Under the pieces are notes generated by a model, which worked only from the letters and a program-made list of their open reading frames with translations, made no database searches and was not told the origin of the DNA. A DNA stretch of 64,000 nucleotides. It comes from Azoarcus sp. (GTDB lineage Bacteria; Pseudomonadota; Gammaproteobacteria; Burkholderiales; Rhodocyclaceae). The position numbers and the translations under genes were made by a program. Shown here piece after piece: positions 1-11,260 of the stretch. Positions within the stretch are counted from its first letter, which is position 1, and the number at the start of each line of letters is the position of its first letter. The stretch lies in assembly GCA_031289095.1 (NCBI GenBank), contig JAITQD010000105.1, positions 1 through 64,000 on the forward strand, given 5' to 3'.

Positions 1-1703
<1,703 letters not shown>

Positions 1704-1733
1704 GGCCAAATCCGCTTCGCCATTCCCGGCCCG

Positions 1734-4700
1734 TTAACTGCGAGCCTTGTCTTGCCGTTCCCCCCAAATCTTCTGCAAGCGCTTCGTCGACACCGGCATC
1801 GGTGTTTTCAGTGCCTGCGCGTACAGCCCCACCCGCAGTTCTTCGAGCAGCCAACGGAAGGCTTCCAGTTCGGGTGCGATGACACCGGCGCGGCGACGGG
1901 CAAGGCTTTCGCGTTCCCAGGGCTGCGCGAGCGATTTCCATTCCGCCATCGCGCTGGCGTCGCGGGCGGAATTCTCACGCAGCTTGTCGAGGCGCATCGC
2001 GGCAGCCTTGAAGTAACGCGGGAAATGGGCGAGACGCTCCCAATCGAAGGCGGACAGAAAATCCGCTGGCAGCAGTGCGGCGACTTGCGCGCGCACGTCG
2101 GCCACGGCGTCGGGAAACACCTTGTTGAGCGTGAGCAGGCGTTTTTGCAGCGCGGCGTTTTCCGCGACCAGTTGCGCGGCCAGCCGCATGAATTCCTGCG
2201 CGACCAAGGTGATGCGCGGACGGGCTTCCTGACAGCGGCGCTCGAAAGCGCCAGCATCGGACGGCAGCGGTTCGCCGAGGCAGCAGCGCGCCAGTGTGGC
2301 TTCGACAAGCCGGGTCTTGAGTTCGGCTTCCGTGCCGAAATCGCGGTATTGCAAGACCAGTTCGCGCAGGCCGGACAGACGCCCGGCAGCTTTCACCTGA
2401 TCCTTGAGCGCGAGGGCAAACAGCCGCGCCAGCCCGCGACGATGCACACGCGCCGCGTCCTCGGGCGTGTCGAAGGGGCGTAGCGAAACGCTGTCGCCGT
2501 CGTCGTGGAGCGCGGGAAAGCCGACCGTCTCATGCCCGCCGATCTTCACTTCGATCAACTCGGGCAACGCGCCGAACGTCCAGGCGGTAAAACCATTGGC
2601 ATCTCTCTTCTCCTCTCCCGCAAGCGGGCGAGGAGAAGACGCCGGCAGGCCGTCATCCACCGTCGCCGCCGCAAAACTTGCCGCAACCTGGTCTTTCAGC
2701 CGCGCGCGCAATTCGCCCAACTGGCGCGACTGCCCAAGCACGCGGCCATGTTCGTCGACGACGCGGAAATTCATGAAGCAGTGCGGCGGCAGGTTTTCCG
2801 GGCGAAAACTCTCCAGCGGCAACTTGAGATGCACGCGCTCCTCAATGAAGTGCTGGAGCGCCTTGAGAAGCGGGCCGTTGCGCTCGAATTCACCCGCCTC
2901 GCAGGCGTCCATGAACGCCGCCGCACTCGCGGCGAGCGGTTGCAGCCGATGGCGGATTTTTTGCGGCACGGTTTTCATCAGCGCCGTCACTTTTTCTTCC
3001 AGCAAGCCCGGCGCCAACCATTCGCAACGCTGTGCCGGCACTTGGTTGAGCATCGCCAACGGCACGATGAGCGTCACACCATCGTCGGCCTCATCGGGCT
3101 GGTGGCGGTAATCGAGCCTGAGCCGCTGGCCGAGCACGTCGAGCGCGGGTGGAAAGCGTTCGCTGGTCACGCCTTCCGCCTCGTGGCGCATGAGCTGTTC
3201 GCGCGAGAGATGGAGCAGCTTCGGCGCGTCTTTTTCCGCCTGTTTGCGCCAAGGCTCGAACGATGCAAGATCGACGACGTTCGCGGGTATTTTGCTGTCG
3301 TAGAAAGCTTCTATCAGGGTTTCGTCGACAAGCACGTCCGGGCGGCGGGTCTTGTGTTCCAGCCGTTCGATTTCGGCCACGAGCTTGCGGTTGTGGGCGA
3401 GAAACCCCATCGTGCGCGCCGGCCCTTCGGCAATGTCGCCTGCGACCAGTCCTTCGCGGATAAACAGTTCGCGGCACAGCGCCGGGTCGACGTCGCGGTA
3501 CGGCACGCCCCGTCGCGGCCAAAGGGTGAGGCCGTAAAGCACGCCGCGTTCCCAGGCGCGCACGCTGCCGGCAGCCTTCGACCAGTGCGGTTCAAACATT
3601 TGCCGCCGAATCAGGTGGTCGCCGACTTCTTCCACCCATTCCGGCTCAATGCGGGCAAGGCAACGCCCGAACAGGCGCGAGGTCTCGACCTGTTCGGCGG
3701 CCACAATCCACTTGCCCGCCTTTTTCGCCAGCATTGATCCCGGATGCGGCCAGAAACGGATGCCGCGTGCGCCAAGATAACTGCCCGCCTGCGGGCCAGC
3801 GGCTTCTTCCGCCTTGCAGCCGATGCTGCCGAGCAGTCCGGCGAGCAGCGATTTGTGGATTGTTTCGTAGTTCGCGGGCTGTTCGTTGATTTTCCAGCCA
3901 TGTTCGACGCACAAAGTGTGCAGTTGCGCATACACATCGCGCCATTCGCGCATGCGCAGGTACGAGAGGAAATGGCGGCGGCACCACTGTTTCTGCTGGT
4001 TGCCGGATTCGTGGCGCTGCACCTCACCCCAGGCTTTCCACAAATTCCAGTACCAGAGAAATTCGGACTGCCGATCTTGTTCCGCGCCGCGAAACTGCGC
4101 GTGAGCCTGCTCCGCCGCGCCGGGGTTCTCGCGCGGACGTTCGCGCGGTTCCTGCACCGAGAGCGCGGCGGCAATCGCCAAGACTTCGGCCAGTGCCCCG
4201 CGTTCGCGCGCGGCCAGCATCATTCGTCCGATGCGGGGGTCGAGCGGCAGCTTCGCCAGTTCGCGCCCGATGGGCGTGAGCACACGCGCCGCCGCTTCTC
4301 CCTCATCGCCGATAGCGCCAAGTTCGGCCAACAGTGCGTAGCCGTCGCCGATCAGGCGCGACCCCGGCGGGTCGATGAAGGGGAAATCCTCGACCGCGCC
4401 GAGCTGGAGCGCCTTCATGCGCAGGATCACCCCGGCGAGCGACGAGCGCAGGATTTCGGGATCGGTGTGCGCCGGGCGCCGGTTGAAACCGTCCTCGTCG
4501 TAGAGCCGCAGGCAGATGCCGTCCATCACCCGTCCGCAACGTCCGGCGCGCTGGCGGGCCGAGGCTTGCGACACTTTTTCGACTCGCAACTGTTCAACTT
4601 TGTTGCGCGGCGAGTACCGCTTGATCCGGGCCAGGCCGGTATCGACCACATAGCGCACGCCCGGCACGGTGAGCGAGGTTTCCGCCACGTTGGTCGCCAG

Positions 4701-5762
4701 CACCACCCGACGTCCGCTTGATGCGGCGAACACCCGCGCCTGCTCCCGCGCCGACTGGCGTGCGAACAGCGACAACACCTCGCTGCCGGGCGCAAGCCGG
4801 GCCTTGTGCAAGGCTTCGGCAGCCTCGCGTATCTCGCGCTCGCCGGGGAGGAAAACGAGCACGTCGCCGGGGCCGCAGCGTTGCGCTTCGTCGACGGCGT
4901 CGACCAGCGCATCGTAGAGGTCTCGATTGCGGCTCGCGCGCCCGCCCCGTTCGCCGTCCTTTTTGCTGTCGTCGTCCTCGTCGAGCACCGGGCGGTAGCG
5001 CATCTCGATGGGGTAGAGCCGCCCGGAGACCTCGATCACCGGTGCGGCGCGCTCAGAAGCGTCTGCGAAATGGCGGGCGAAACGGTCGGCGTCGAGTGTG
5101 GCCGAAGTGATGATGAGCTTGAGGTCGGGCCGTTTCGGCAGCAGTGTCTTGAGGTAGCCGAGGAGAAAGTCGATGTTGAGGCTGCGCTCGTGCGCCTCGT
5201 CGATGATGATGGTGTCGTAGGCCGAAAAGAGCGGATCGCCCTGCGTTTCGGCCAGCAGAATGCCGTCAGTCATCAGTTTGATGTAGCTTTCCGCGCTGGT
5301 GTGGTCGCTGAAGCGAATCTTGTAGCCCACCGCGCCCCCGAGCGGGCTGCCAAGTTCCTGCGCGATGCGCGCGGCGGTGGCGCGCGCCGCCAGCCGGCGC
5401 GGCTGGGTGTGGCCGATCAGCCCCGCTACGCCGCGCCCGAGAGAAAGGCAAATCTTCGGCAATTGTGTGGTCTTGCCGGAGCCGGTTTCGCCACAGACGA
5501 TGAGGGTCTGATGCACGGCGAACGCAGCGGCAATGTCATCGCGCCGGGCGGAGACGGGGAGTTCAGGGGGAAAAGTCGGGCTGGGCAGGGAGGCGCGACG
5601 AGCGGTGCAGGCGGCGCGGGAACGGGCCAGAAGGGCGTCAAAGTCGGCTTGCGCGGCGGAGTTGCCGCGCCCGGCGCGCAACTCGCGCCAGAGACGAAGC
5701 AGGCGGGGACGGTCGGCGGTCAGGGCGCCATCGAAGGCTGGGGAACTGGAACGGGACGCCAT
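1734..5762 (-). CDS. hrpA: ATP-dependent RNA helicase HrpA
   Basis: 1342 residues, the usual length of HrpA. A DEAH-box helicase core lies in the N-terminal half: Walker A GETGSGKTTQ, motif II DEAH, motif III SAT, and the QRAGRCGR motif VI. OB-fold and long HrpA-specific C-terminal regions (DUF3418 type) follow. HrpA is an ATP-dependent 3'-5' RNA helicase implicated in mRNA processing and rescue of stalled ribosomes. Several long plus-strand ORFs inside it are shadows produced by GC-rich codon use. The gene stands alone, convergent with gyrB. Confidence 0.96.
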   Translation of the reverse strand: MASRSSSPAFDGALTADRPRLLRLWRELRAGRGNSAAQADFDALLARSRAACTARRASLPSPTFPPELPVSARRDDIAAAFAVHQTLIVCGETGSGKTTQLPKICLSLGRGVAGLIGHTQPRRLAARATAARIAQELGSPLGGAVGYKIRFSDHTSAESYIKLMTDGILLAETQGDPLFSAYDTIIIDEAHERSLNIDFLLGYLKTLLPKRPDLKLIITSATLDADRFARHFADASERAAPVIEVSGRLYPIEMRYRPVLDEDDDSKKDGERGGRASRNRDLYDALVDAVDEAQRCGPGDVLVFLPGEREIREAAEALHKARLAPGSEVLSLFARQSAREQARVFAASSGRRVVLATNVAETSLTVPGVRYVVDTGLARIKRYSPRNKVEQLRVEKVSQASARQRAGRCGRVMDGICLRLYDEDGFNRRPAHTDPEILRSSLAGVILRMKALQLGAVEDFPFIDPPGSRLIGDGYALLAELGAIGDEGEAAARVLTPIGRELAKLPLDPRIGRMMLAARERGALAEVLAIAAALSVQEPRERPRENPGAAEQAHAQFRGAEQDRQSEFLWYWNLWKAWGEVQRHESGNQQKQWCRRHFLSYLRMREWRDVYAQLHTLCVEHGWKINEQPANYETIHKSLLAGLLGSIGCKAEEAAGPQAGSYLGARGIRFWPHPGSMLAKKAGKWIVAAEQVETSRLFGRCLARIEPEWVEEVGDHLIRRQMFEPHWSKAAGSVRAWERGVLYGLTLWPRRGVPYRDVDPALCRELFIREGLVAGDIAEGPARTMGFLAHNRKLVAEIERLEHKTRRPDVLVDETLIEAFYDSKIPANVVDLASFEPWRKQAEKDAPKLLHLSREQLMRHEAEGVTSERFPPALDVLGQRLRLDYRHQPDEADDGVTLIVPLAMLNQVPAQRCEWLAPGLLEEKVTALMKTVPQKIRHRLQPLAASAAAFMDACEAGEFERNGPLLKALQHFIEERVHLKLPLESFRPENLPPHCFMNFRVVDEHGRVLGQSRQLGELRARLKDQVAASFAAATVDDGLPASSPRPLAGEEKRDANGFTAWTFGALPELIEVKIGGHETVGFPALHDDGDSVSLRPFDTPEDAARVHRRGLARLFALALKDQVKAAGRLSGLRELVLQYRDFGTEAELKTRLVEATLARCCLGEPLPSDAGAFERRCQEARPRITLVAQEFMRLAAQLVAENAALQKRLLTLNKVFPDAVADVRAQVAALLPADFLSAFDWERLAHFPRYFKAAAMRLDKLRENSARDASAMAEWKSLAQPWERESLARRRAGVIAPELEAFRWLLEELRVGLYAQALKTPMPVSTKRLQKIWGERQDKARS

Positions 5763-5804
5763 ATCGTCAGGCGCGGACAGGGACAGCCTGCCAGATCACC
5801 TGGG

Positions 5805-5930
5805 GAAACGTTGAATAATACCATTCGCCCTGAGCCTGCCGAAGGGCGCGCCTTGCCGGAGCAAGGGCTTCGACAAGCAGGGGCGGTTCGGAACCGCCCC
5901 TGCCCATGGTTGGAAATTGTTCAGTGCTTC
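5805..5930. repeat. MITE/REP-like element, copy 1
   Basis: About 126 bp bounded by imperfect terminal inverted repeats (GGAAACGTTGAAT on the left, GTTCAGTGCTTCC on the right). It contains three internal hairpins: one starting CGCCCTGAGCCTGCCGAAGGGCG, one GCCTTGC/GCAAGGGC, and a 10-bp stem GGGGCGGTTC/GAACCGCCCC. A second copy with the same layout lies at 9985-10113. There is no coding capacity, so it would be non-autonomous if mobile. It lies in the gap between hrpA and the cytochrome c' gene. Confidence 0.8.
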
Positions 5931-5983
5931 CTTCAAGAACGCCTGATTGGCGTCTTTTTTATTGGCGGCGGGCTTCGCCTTTT

Positions 5984-6448
5984 TCAGTTGCGAGCCTTGA
6001 ACTGGTCGTGGCACGCCTTACAGGTTTTGCCAACGTCGCCGAAGGCAGTCTTTACCGTGGCGGCATCGCCGCTGTCGGCTGCCTTGACGAGTGCGGCGGC
6101 GGCGGTGGCGAAGTTACCGGCCAGCTTGGCGACTTCCGCACCGTTCTGGAACAGTTCGGGCTTGACCGCAGTTTTCTGGTCACCGATGGCTTTTTCGGTG
6201 CCCGGCCCGAAGAGCGCGCCCAGGCCCGAACCGGCGACGGCGGCGACGGCATCAGCCGCAGCCCTGACTTGCGCTGCGTCATAGGCACCGTCGATGTTGG
6301 CCTTGATCTTGCCCATGTTCCAGGACGCGAAACTGTAGGCCGCCTTGCGGTACTTGATCTGGTCTTCGGGCTTGACCTGGGCGGAGGCGCTGCCGGCAAG
6401 GAACAGGGCGGCGGCGCCCAATGCGATGGAAACAGTGATTTTGTTCAT
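5984..6448 (-). CDS. cytochrome c' (class II c-type cytochrome)
   Basis: The ORF is longer, but the Met at 6448 is preferred because GAGGT lies just upstream and it begins a clean Sec signal peptide (MNKITVSIALGAAALFLAGSASA). The mature ~130-residue protein is helical and ends with the single heme motif CKACH about 7 residues from the C-terminus, which is diagnostic of cytochrome c'. These periplasmic pentacoordinate heme proteins bind NO and CO and are linked to nitrosative stress protection. It is divergent from a chemoreceptor that itself has a CxxCH motif, sharing a 256 bp intergenic region. Confidence 0.93.
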   Translation of the reverse strand: MNKITVSIALGAAALFLAGSASAQVKPEDQIKYRKAAYSFASWNMGKIKANIDGAYDAAQVRAAADAVAAVAGSGLGALFGPGTEKAIGDQKTAVKPELFQNGAEVAKLAGNFATAAAALVKAADSGDAATVKTAFGDVGKTCKACHDQFKARN

Positions 6449-6704
6449 GTCTGACCTCATGTCATGGTGGATAGTGTGTGTGGCGGTGGTACTGATCGGC
6501 GCTCCACAGAGCGTCGATGATATTCGACTCGCGCCATAAGTCAAAAAGAAACGCGCGTTGCACATGACGAAGGCAAAAAAAACATTGCTCAAGCTCATGC
6601 GGGACGTGTCGTAAACGCTGGAAAGCGACAGTGACGACAGTGCTAGTCGACAACGGCCCGGAAACAAGGTTCCAGGCGCAACAGTTTGTCAGGAGAATCA
6701 AGCC

Positions 6705-8324
6705 ATGCCTCGTCTCTCGGATACGCCCATCTGGATACGCCTTACCGGCGCGATCTGGCTCATGTTGTTGTTTGCCTGGGGCGTCATGATCGTATGGGAA
6801 ACCAAGGTGAATCGAGGCATCGTCATCGGCCAGGCGCAGGATTTCGCGTACACGGTCAACGAGATGACCCTGGCCGGACTGACCGGGATGATGATTACCG
6901 GCACCGTGGGTCAGCGTGACGTGTTTCTCGACCAGATCAAGGAACTGTCGCTGGTCAACGACCTCAAGGTGATCCGGGGCGAGGCGGTATCGAAGCTTTA
7001 CGGCCCCGGCAACGCTGCTGCGGTGATGCCCGATGAAGTCGAACGTCAGGCGATGGAGAGCCGCAAGCCCTACATGCAGGTGAAATCGGACAGCCGGGGC
7101 GAATACCTGCGGGTGGTGATTCCGTCACTGGCCGCGAAGAATTACCTCGGCAAGGATTGCATCTCCTGCCACGTGGTCGAGGAAGGCGTACCGCTGGGTG
7201 CGGTGAGCATGCACATTTCGCTGCAACATGTGAATGAGGCGGTCACTCGCTTCCGCAACGAGAGCGTGCTGTTCGCCATCGTCGTCTCTCTGCCCCTGAT
7301 CTGGTTCATCTATTTCTTCATTCACCGCTTCGTGACCCGTCCCTTGTCGCACCTGACTTCGGGCCTGTCCGAAATCGCCCAGGGCGGCGGCGATCTCACT
7401 CGCAGGCTGGATGCCGGTCACCGGGATGAAATCGGCCTTGCCGCCGCCACTTTCAATCGCATGCTGGGAACTTTTTCCGGGTTGGTGCGCCAGGTTGGCA
7501 CTTCGGCAACCGCCGTGACCGGGCAGGCGCGCGACCTGACCAAGAGCGCTTCTCTCATCGCCGAAAGTTCGCGCAGCCAGACCGCCAGTTCGGTGCAGGT
7601 CGCCACGGCGGTCGAGGATCTCAACGGCAAGATCGCGTCGATTGCCGATAACTCCGGCTCGGTGCGCGCGCGCTCGCACGAAAGCCTCGTCCGCTCACAG
7701 GCCGGGCAGGCCAGTCTCGGGCAGTTGATCGGCGAATTGGGACAGGTACGGGACGCGGTGAGGCGCATGGCCGATTCAATGAGAGCTTTCGTCAATTCGA
7801 CACAAGCCGTCACCAACATAACCAGGGAAGTGCGCGAGATCGCCGAGCAGACCAACCTGCTTGCGCTCAACGCGGCGATTGAGGCCGCCCGCGCTGGCGA
7901 ACAGGGGCGCGGCTTTGCGGTGGTGGCTGACGAAGTGCGCAAGCTCGCCGGAAAATCGGCGCATTCGGCTGGACAGATCGACGACATCACCAAAGACATC
8001 GGGCAACAGTCGGCTTCGGTGCAGGACGCAATCGCGCGCGGCCTGAACCATATCGAATCGAGTTGCGTCACCGCAGACCGGGTCGTGACCGTGCTGAACG
8101 CAGCCAACGAACTGGTGGTCGAAGTCGGCGGCAGTCTCGACCTGATTTCCACAACCGTGGACGAGCAGCGTAGCAGCAGCGCCACAGTAACGGACGGCAT
8201 CGACTCCATCGCCGCCATGGCGCGCGAGAACGACGTCGCCATCGAAAGCACGGTGGAAGCGGCGCGCAGAATGGAACGGCTGGCCGGGGAATTGCAGGAA
8301 TCGGTGGCGCGCTTCAAGGTGTAA
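6705..8324 (+). CDS. methyl-accepting chemotaxis protein with periplasmic c-type heme motif
   Basis: 539 residues. TM1 about 10-31, a ~150-residue periplasmic sensor domain, TM2 about 186-208, a HAMP domain ([10 protein letters not shown]) and a long cytoplasmic signalling domain with the conserved hairpin [20 protein letters not shown]. The periplasmic domain contains CISCH at about 152-156, a covalent heme-c attachment motif as in heme-sensing (DUF3365/Tll0287-like) receptors. It probably senses redox state or a gas such as NO or O2 and signals to CheA/CheW (inference). SD AGGAG lies 8 bp before the ATG. No CheR/CheB-binding pentapeptide is seen at the C-terminus. A rho-independent terminator follows. 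Confidence 0.95.
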   Translation: MPRLSDTPIWIRLTGAIWLMLLFAWGVMIVWETKVNRGIVIGQAQDFAYTVNEMTLAGLTGMMITGTVGQRDVFLDQIKELSLVNDLKVIRGEAVSKLYGPGNAAAVMPDEVERQAMESRKPYMQVKSDSRGEYLRVVIPSLAAKNYLGKDCISCHVVEEGVPLGAVSMHISLQHVNEAVTRFRNESVLFAIVVSLPLIWFIYFFIHRFVTRPLSHLTSGLSEIAQGGGDLTRRLDAGHRDEIGLAAATFNRMLGTFSGLVRQVGTSATAVTGQARDLTKSASLIAESSRSQTASSVQVATAVEDLNGKIASIADNSGSVRARSHESLVRSQAGQASLGQLIGELGQVRDAVRRMADSMRAFVNSTQAVTNITREVREIAEQTNLLALNAAIEAARAGEQGRGFAVVADEVRKLAGKSAHSAGQIDDITKDIGQQSASVQDAIARGLNHIESSCVTADRVVTVLNAANELVVEVGGSLDLISTTVDEQRSSSATVTDGIDSIAAMARENDVAIESTVEAARRMERLAGELQESVARFKV

Positions 8325-8381
8325 CGCGGCACGAGCGCCGGAAAAAACCCGGCGGGAAAGCGGCCTCTCGCCAGACCGCCA

Positions 8382-8425
8382 TCCGGAAGGGCGCGGTTGA
8401 CGCCGCACCCTTCCGGACGGTTTTT
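8382..8425 (+). terminator. rho-independent terminator after the chemoreceptor
   Basis: A 10-bp perfect stem TCCGGAAGGG/CCCTTCCGGA, extended inward by further GC pairs with one mismatch, is followed by ACGG and a run of five T. It ends the plus-strand chemoreceptor transcript. The T-run touches the stop codon of the convergent protease gene, so on the minus strand only an A-run precedes the stem and termination there would be weaker. Confidence 0.85.
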
Positions 8426-9876
8426 CAGTCGAGCTTGACCGGCACGAAAATCCGCGCATTGCCGCGCTGGATCAGGAGCGCGAAACGCTTGCCCGCCTTG
8501 TCGAACAGTTGCCGGAATTGCGCCAGCGAGGAAATCTGCTGGCTATTGAGGGTCAGGATCACGTCACCGGGCTGCAAGCCGGACTTGGCCGCTTGCCCGC
8601 CGACCGCCTCAACCAGCAAGCCGCCCGGCACGCCCAGGCGAGACGCTTCACGGGCGTCAAGGGCGCGCAGGGCAAGGCCCAGCTTGTCGAGCGAACCGTG
8701 CGCGTTTTTGTCCTTGCCGGGACGGACGGAGGCGGTGTTTTCCGCTGGCAGTTCGTCGAGTACGGCGGTGATTTCGCGGCTTTTGCCGTCGCGCCAGATG
8801 TCGAGCCTGACCTTGCTGCCCGGTTGCCTGTCGCCGATGATGCGCGGCAGTTCGCTGGATTCACTCACATCCTTGCCATCGACCTTGAGTACGACGTCGC
8901 CCGTTTTAAGACCGGCGCGGTCGGCGGCGCTGCCCGGTTCGATTTGCGCCACCAGCGCGCCGCGCGGCTTGTCGAGGCCGAACGACGGAGCCAGATCCGG
9001 ACTCAGCTCCTGAATGTAGATACCCAGACGGCCACGCTGCACGCGACCGTGCTGCACGAGCTGATCCCTGATCTTCATGGCGACGTCGATGGGAATAGCG
9101 AAAGAAATGCCCATGAAGCCGCCGGAGCGCGAGTAAATTTGTGAGTTGATGCCGATGACTCGTCCATTGAGATCGAACAGGGGGCCGCCCGAGTTGCCGG
9201 GGTTGACGGCGACGTCGGTCTGAATGAAGGGCACGTAATTCTCGTCCGGCAGGCGGCGCGCCTTGGCCGAGATGATGCCGGCGGTAACGGTGTGTTCCAG
9301 GCCGAACGGCGAGCCGATGGCGGCCACCCATTCGCCGACGCGGGCGCGGTCGGGATCGCCGATGGCGACTGTTGGCAGGTTACTGGCTTCGATCTTGATG
9401 ACGGCGACGTCGGTGCGGCGGTCGACGCCGATCACTTTGGCCTTGAATTCGCGCTTGTCGCTCAGTTTGACGGTGACGGTGGCATTGCCGCCTTCGCCGA
9501 CCACATGGGCATTGGTGAGCACGTAGCCATCGCTGCTGACGATGAAGCCGGAACCAATGCCCTGACGGCTGTGTGGCGTGTTGGGAAAGCCGGGCTGGTT
9601 GGGAAAGCCCGGCCCCGGCATGCCGAAGCGGCGCAGGAAATCGAAGAAGGGATCGTTGGCGAAGGGGTTGTCGCCATCATCGGCCTGGATGGTTTCGTTG
9701 ATGCTGATATTGACCACGGCGGGGCCGACTTTTTCGACAAGACTGGCGAAGTCGGGCAGGGCGCGCGGCGCGGACGCGGCGGCGTCCTGGGCGTGGGCAG
9801 AGAGCATAAGCCCGTTTTCAGGCAAGCAGACGGCCACGACGAGCGCCAGGGCCGTAATGGCAAGGGTTTTTTTCAT
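8425..9876 (-). CDS. Do family periplasmic serine endopeptidase (DegP/DegQ/MucD type)
   Basis: 483 residues. Signal peptide to about residue 30 (AHAQ), trypsin-like protease domain with triad His124 (TNAHVV), Asp156 (RRTDVAV) and Ser229 (GNSGGPL), then two PDZ domains (about 270-370 and 390-480). The family degrades or chaperones misfolded periplasmic and outer-membrane proteins and often belongs to the sigma-E envelope stress response. A flexible Gly/Pro/Phe-rich segment (about 70-103) forms the LA loop before the core. Monocistronic, convergent with the chemoreceptor. DegP, DegQ and MucD cannot be separated by inspection. Confidence 0.95.
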   Translation of the reverse strand: MKKTLAITALALVVAVCLPENGLMLSAHAQDAAASAPRALPDFASLVEKVGPAVVNISINETIQADDGDNPFANDPFFDFLRRFGMPGPGFPNQPGFPNTPHSRQGIGSGFIVSSDGYVLTNAHVVGEGGNATVTVKLSDKREFKAKVIGVDRRTDVAVIKIEASNLPTVAIGDPDRARVGEWVAAIGSPFGLEHTVTAGIISAKARRLPDENYVPFIQTDVAVNPGNSGGPLFDLNGRVIGINSQIYSRSGGFMGISFAIPIDVAMKIRDQLVQHGRVQRGRLGIYIQELSPDLAPSFGLDKPRGALVAQIEPGSAADRAGLKTGDVVLKVDGKDVSESSELPRIIGDRQPGSKVRLDIWRDGKSREITAVLDELPAENTASVRPGKDKNAHGSLDKLGLALRALDAREASRLGVPGGLLVEAVGGQAAKSGLQPGDVILTLNSQQISSLAQFRQLFDKAGKRFALLIQRGNARIFVPVKLD

Positions 9877-10237
9877 CAGTGTTCCTCGGTAAAAAGATCA
9901 GGAAAATACGCAACACCCAGCAAAAGCAGGGGCATTTGACAGTATTTTTACCGTGCTGTTCCCGGCATTTTGCCAACTTCTCAGGAAACGCTGAATACTA
10001 CCGTTCGCCCTGAGCCTGTCGAAAGGTGCGCCTCGCCGGGGGCAAGGGCTTCAACAAGCAGAGACGGTTCACGAACCGCCCCCTGCCCACGACTGGAACA
10101 AATTCAGCGTTTCTTTGGCCAAACTGCGAAGATGCAACATTGGCGCATTCGATCCGTGTTGCGGTAACCACGAATACAGCGCATTCTTTCGCCAGGATGA
10201 TCGCGCGGAATAATCGTTTCCCCCCTGGAAAGATTGC
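9877..10237. other. 361 bp intergenic region between the divergent protease gene and oxyR
   Basis: It must hold the divergent promoters of the protease and oxyR genes. Its centre is filled by the second copy of the inverted-repeat element. The stretch just before oxyR is AT-rich (GGAATAATCG) with GGAAAG as a weak ribosome site. No convincing open reading frame is seen. Confidence 0.7.
9985..10113. repeat. MITE/REP-like element, copy 2
   Basis: 129 bp bounded by perfect 12-bp terminal inverted repeats GAAACGCTGAAT/ATTCAGCGTTTC. The interior matches copy 1 at 5805-5930 in order and spacing, including CGCCCTGAGCCTGTCGAAAGG and CGGTTCACGAACCG. Sequence drift between the copies is moderate and hairpin potential is kept. 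There is no ORF, so mobilization would need a transposase supplied elsewhere, or it may be a REP-type palindromic unit. Confidence 0.85.
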
Positions 10238-11173
10238 ATGACTCTAACATACCTGCGTTATCTCGTCGCGCTGGCGCACGAACGGCATTTCGGCCACGCC
10301 GCCGAAAAGTGTCATGTTTCGCAGCCGACGCTCTCGGTAGCGATCAAAAAAGTCGAAGAAGAACTCGGCATCCAGCTTTTCGAGCGCGGCGCATCCGAGG
10401 TCAAGATCACCGAAACCGGGTGGCGCATCGTCGCCCAGGCCGAAAAAGTGCTGGTCGAAGTGGGCCACATCGAGGAAATCGCCGCCGCTGGCAAGGATCC
10501 GCTCGCCGGGCCGCTGCGGTTGGGCGTGATCTACACCATCGGCCCCTACCTGCTGCCGCGCCTGATCATGCGGGTACACGAACGCGCGCCGCGCATGCCG
10601 CTCATCATCCAGGAAAACTACACAGCCCGTCTGGCCGAGGCGCTCAGACGCGGCGAGATCGACGTCATTGTGGCCAGCCTGCCGTTCGAGGAAGCGGGCA
10701 TCGTCACCCAACCCCTGTACGACGAACCTTTCCGCGTGCTGCTTCCGGTCTCGCACCCATGGTTCCGGCAAGAAAAAATCGCCCCCGCCGCCCTCGCCGG
10801 GGAACAGCTTTTGCTGCTCGGGGCCGGCAACTGCTTCCGCGATCAAGTGCTGGAAGTGTGCCCGCAATGCCGGAGCGTCGGCGGTCTGCAACGCACGCTC
10901 GAAGGCAGTTCGCTCGAAACCATCCGCCACATGGTTGCTTCCGGCCTGGGCGTAACGGTGCTGCCGAGCACGGCGGCGGACGAACTGGACAACAACCCGC
11001 TGGTGGCGGTGCGTCCCTTCGCCAGTCCTGAACCGTCGCGCCGGGTGGTGCTGGCCTGGCGGGTGACTTATCCGCGCAATGGCGCGATCGACATCCTGCG
11101 CGCCGCGATCCTCGACAGCAACCTGCCCGGGGTGCAACCGGTTGGCCCGCAGCCGTCGCACCGGCCAGGATAA
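10238..11173 (+). CDS. oxyR: hydrogen peroxide-sensing LysR-type regulator OxyR
   Basis: 311 residues. N-terminal winged HTH of the LysR family (residues 1-60, HVSQPTLSVAIKKVEEELG) and a C-terminal regulatory domain. Two cysteines fall at positions 199 and 208 in GNCFRDQVLEVC, the same numbering as the redox disulfide pair of E. coli OxyR. This makes OxyR much more likely than a generic LysR protein. It would activate peroxide defence genes; no catalase or alkyl hydroperoxide reductase lies beside it here, although an AhpD-like protein is at 16.0 kb. The upstream gap carries a repeat element that may affect its promoter. Confidence 0.95.
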   Translation: MTLTYLRYLVALAHERHFGHAAEKCHVSQPTLSVAIKKVEEELGIQLFERGASEVKITETGWRIVAQAEKVLVEVGHIEEIAAAGKDPLAGPLRLGVIYTIGPYLLPRLIMRVHERAPRMPLIIQENYTARLAEALRRGEIDVIVASLPFEEAGIVTQPLYDEPFRVLLPVSHPWFRQEKIAPAALAGEQLLLLGAGNCFRDQVLEVCPQCRSVGGLQRTLEGSSLETIRHMVASGLGVTVLPSTAADELDNNPLVAVRPFASPEPSRRVVLAWRVTYPRNGAIDILRAAILDSNLPGVQPVGPQPSHRPG

Positions 11174-11260
11174 TTGGCAGGAGCTTGCGGCGGCCCGAGG
11201 GATTCCGCGCAGGGGCGAGAGGGCGCATGCAGCGCGCCCCTACAGACATTCTTAAAATAT

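Noticed and set aside
5939-5960. Hairpin ACGCC-TGATT-GGCGT followed by CTTTTTT on the plus strand
   Set aside because: It looks like a terminator, but no plus-strand gene lies upstream within reach. On the minus strand, where cytochrome c' ends, the T-run is on the wrong side.
1752-6284. Long plus-strand ORFs opposite hrpA (for example 1752-2483, 2505-3737, 4806-6284)
   Set aside because: They are antisense shadows of hrpA with Arg/Ala-rich, low-information translations and no ribosome sites. The same applies to other long antisense ORFs such as 12121-13968, 18957-20621, 28657-30087, 33621-35342 and 36118-37977.
11211-11241. GC-rich palindrome AGGGGCG...CGCCCCT with an inner GGGCGC/GCGCCC stem between oxyR and the methyltransferase gene
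   Set aside because: It could be a REP unit or terminator, but there is no T-run and no second copy in the window, so no function is claimed.
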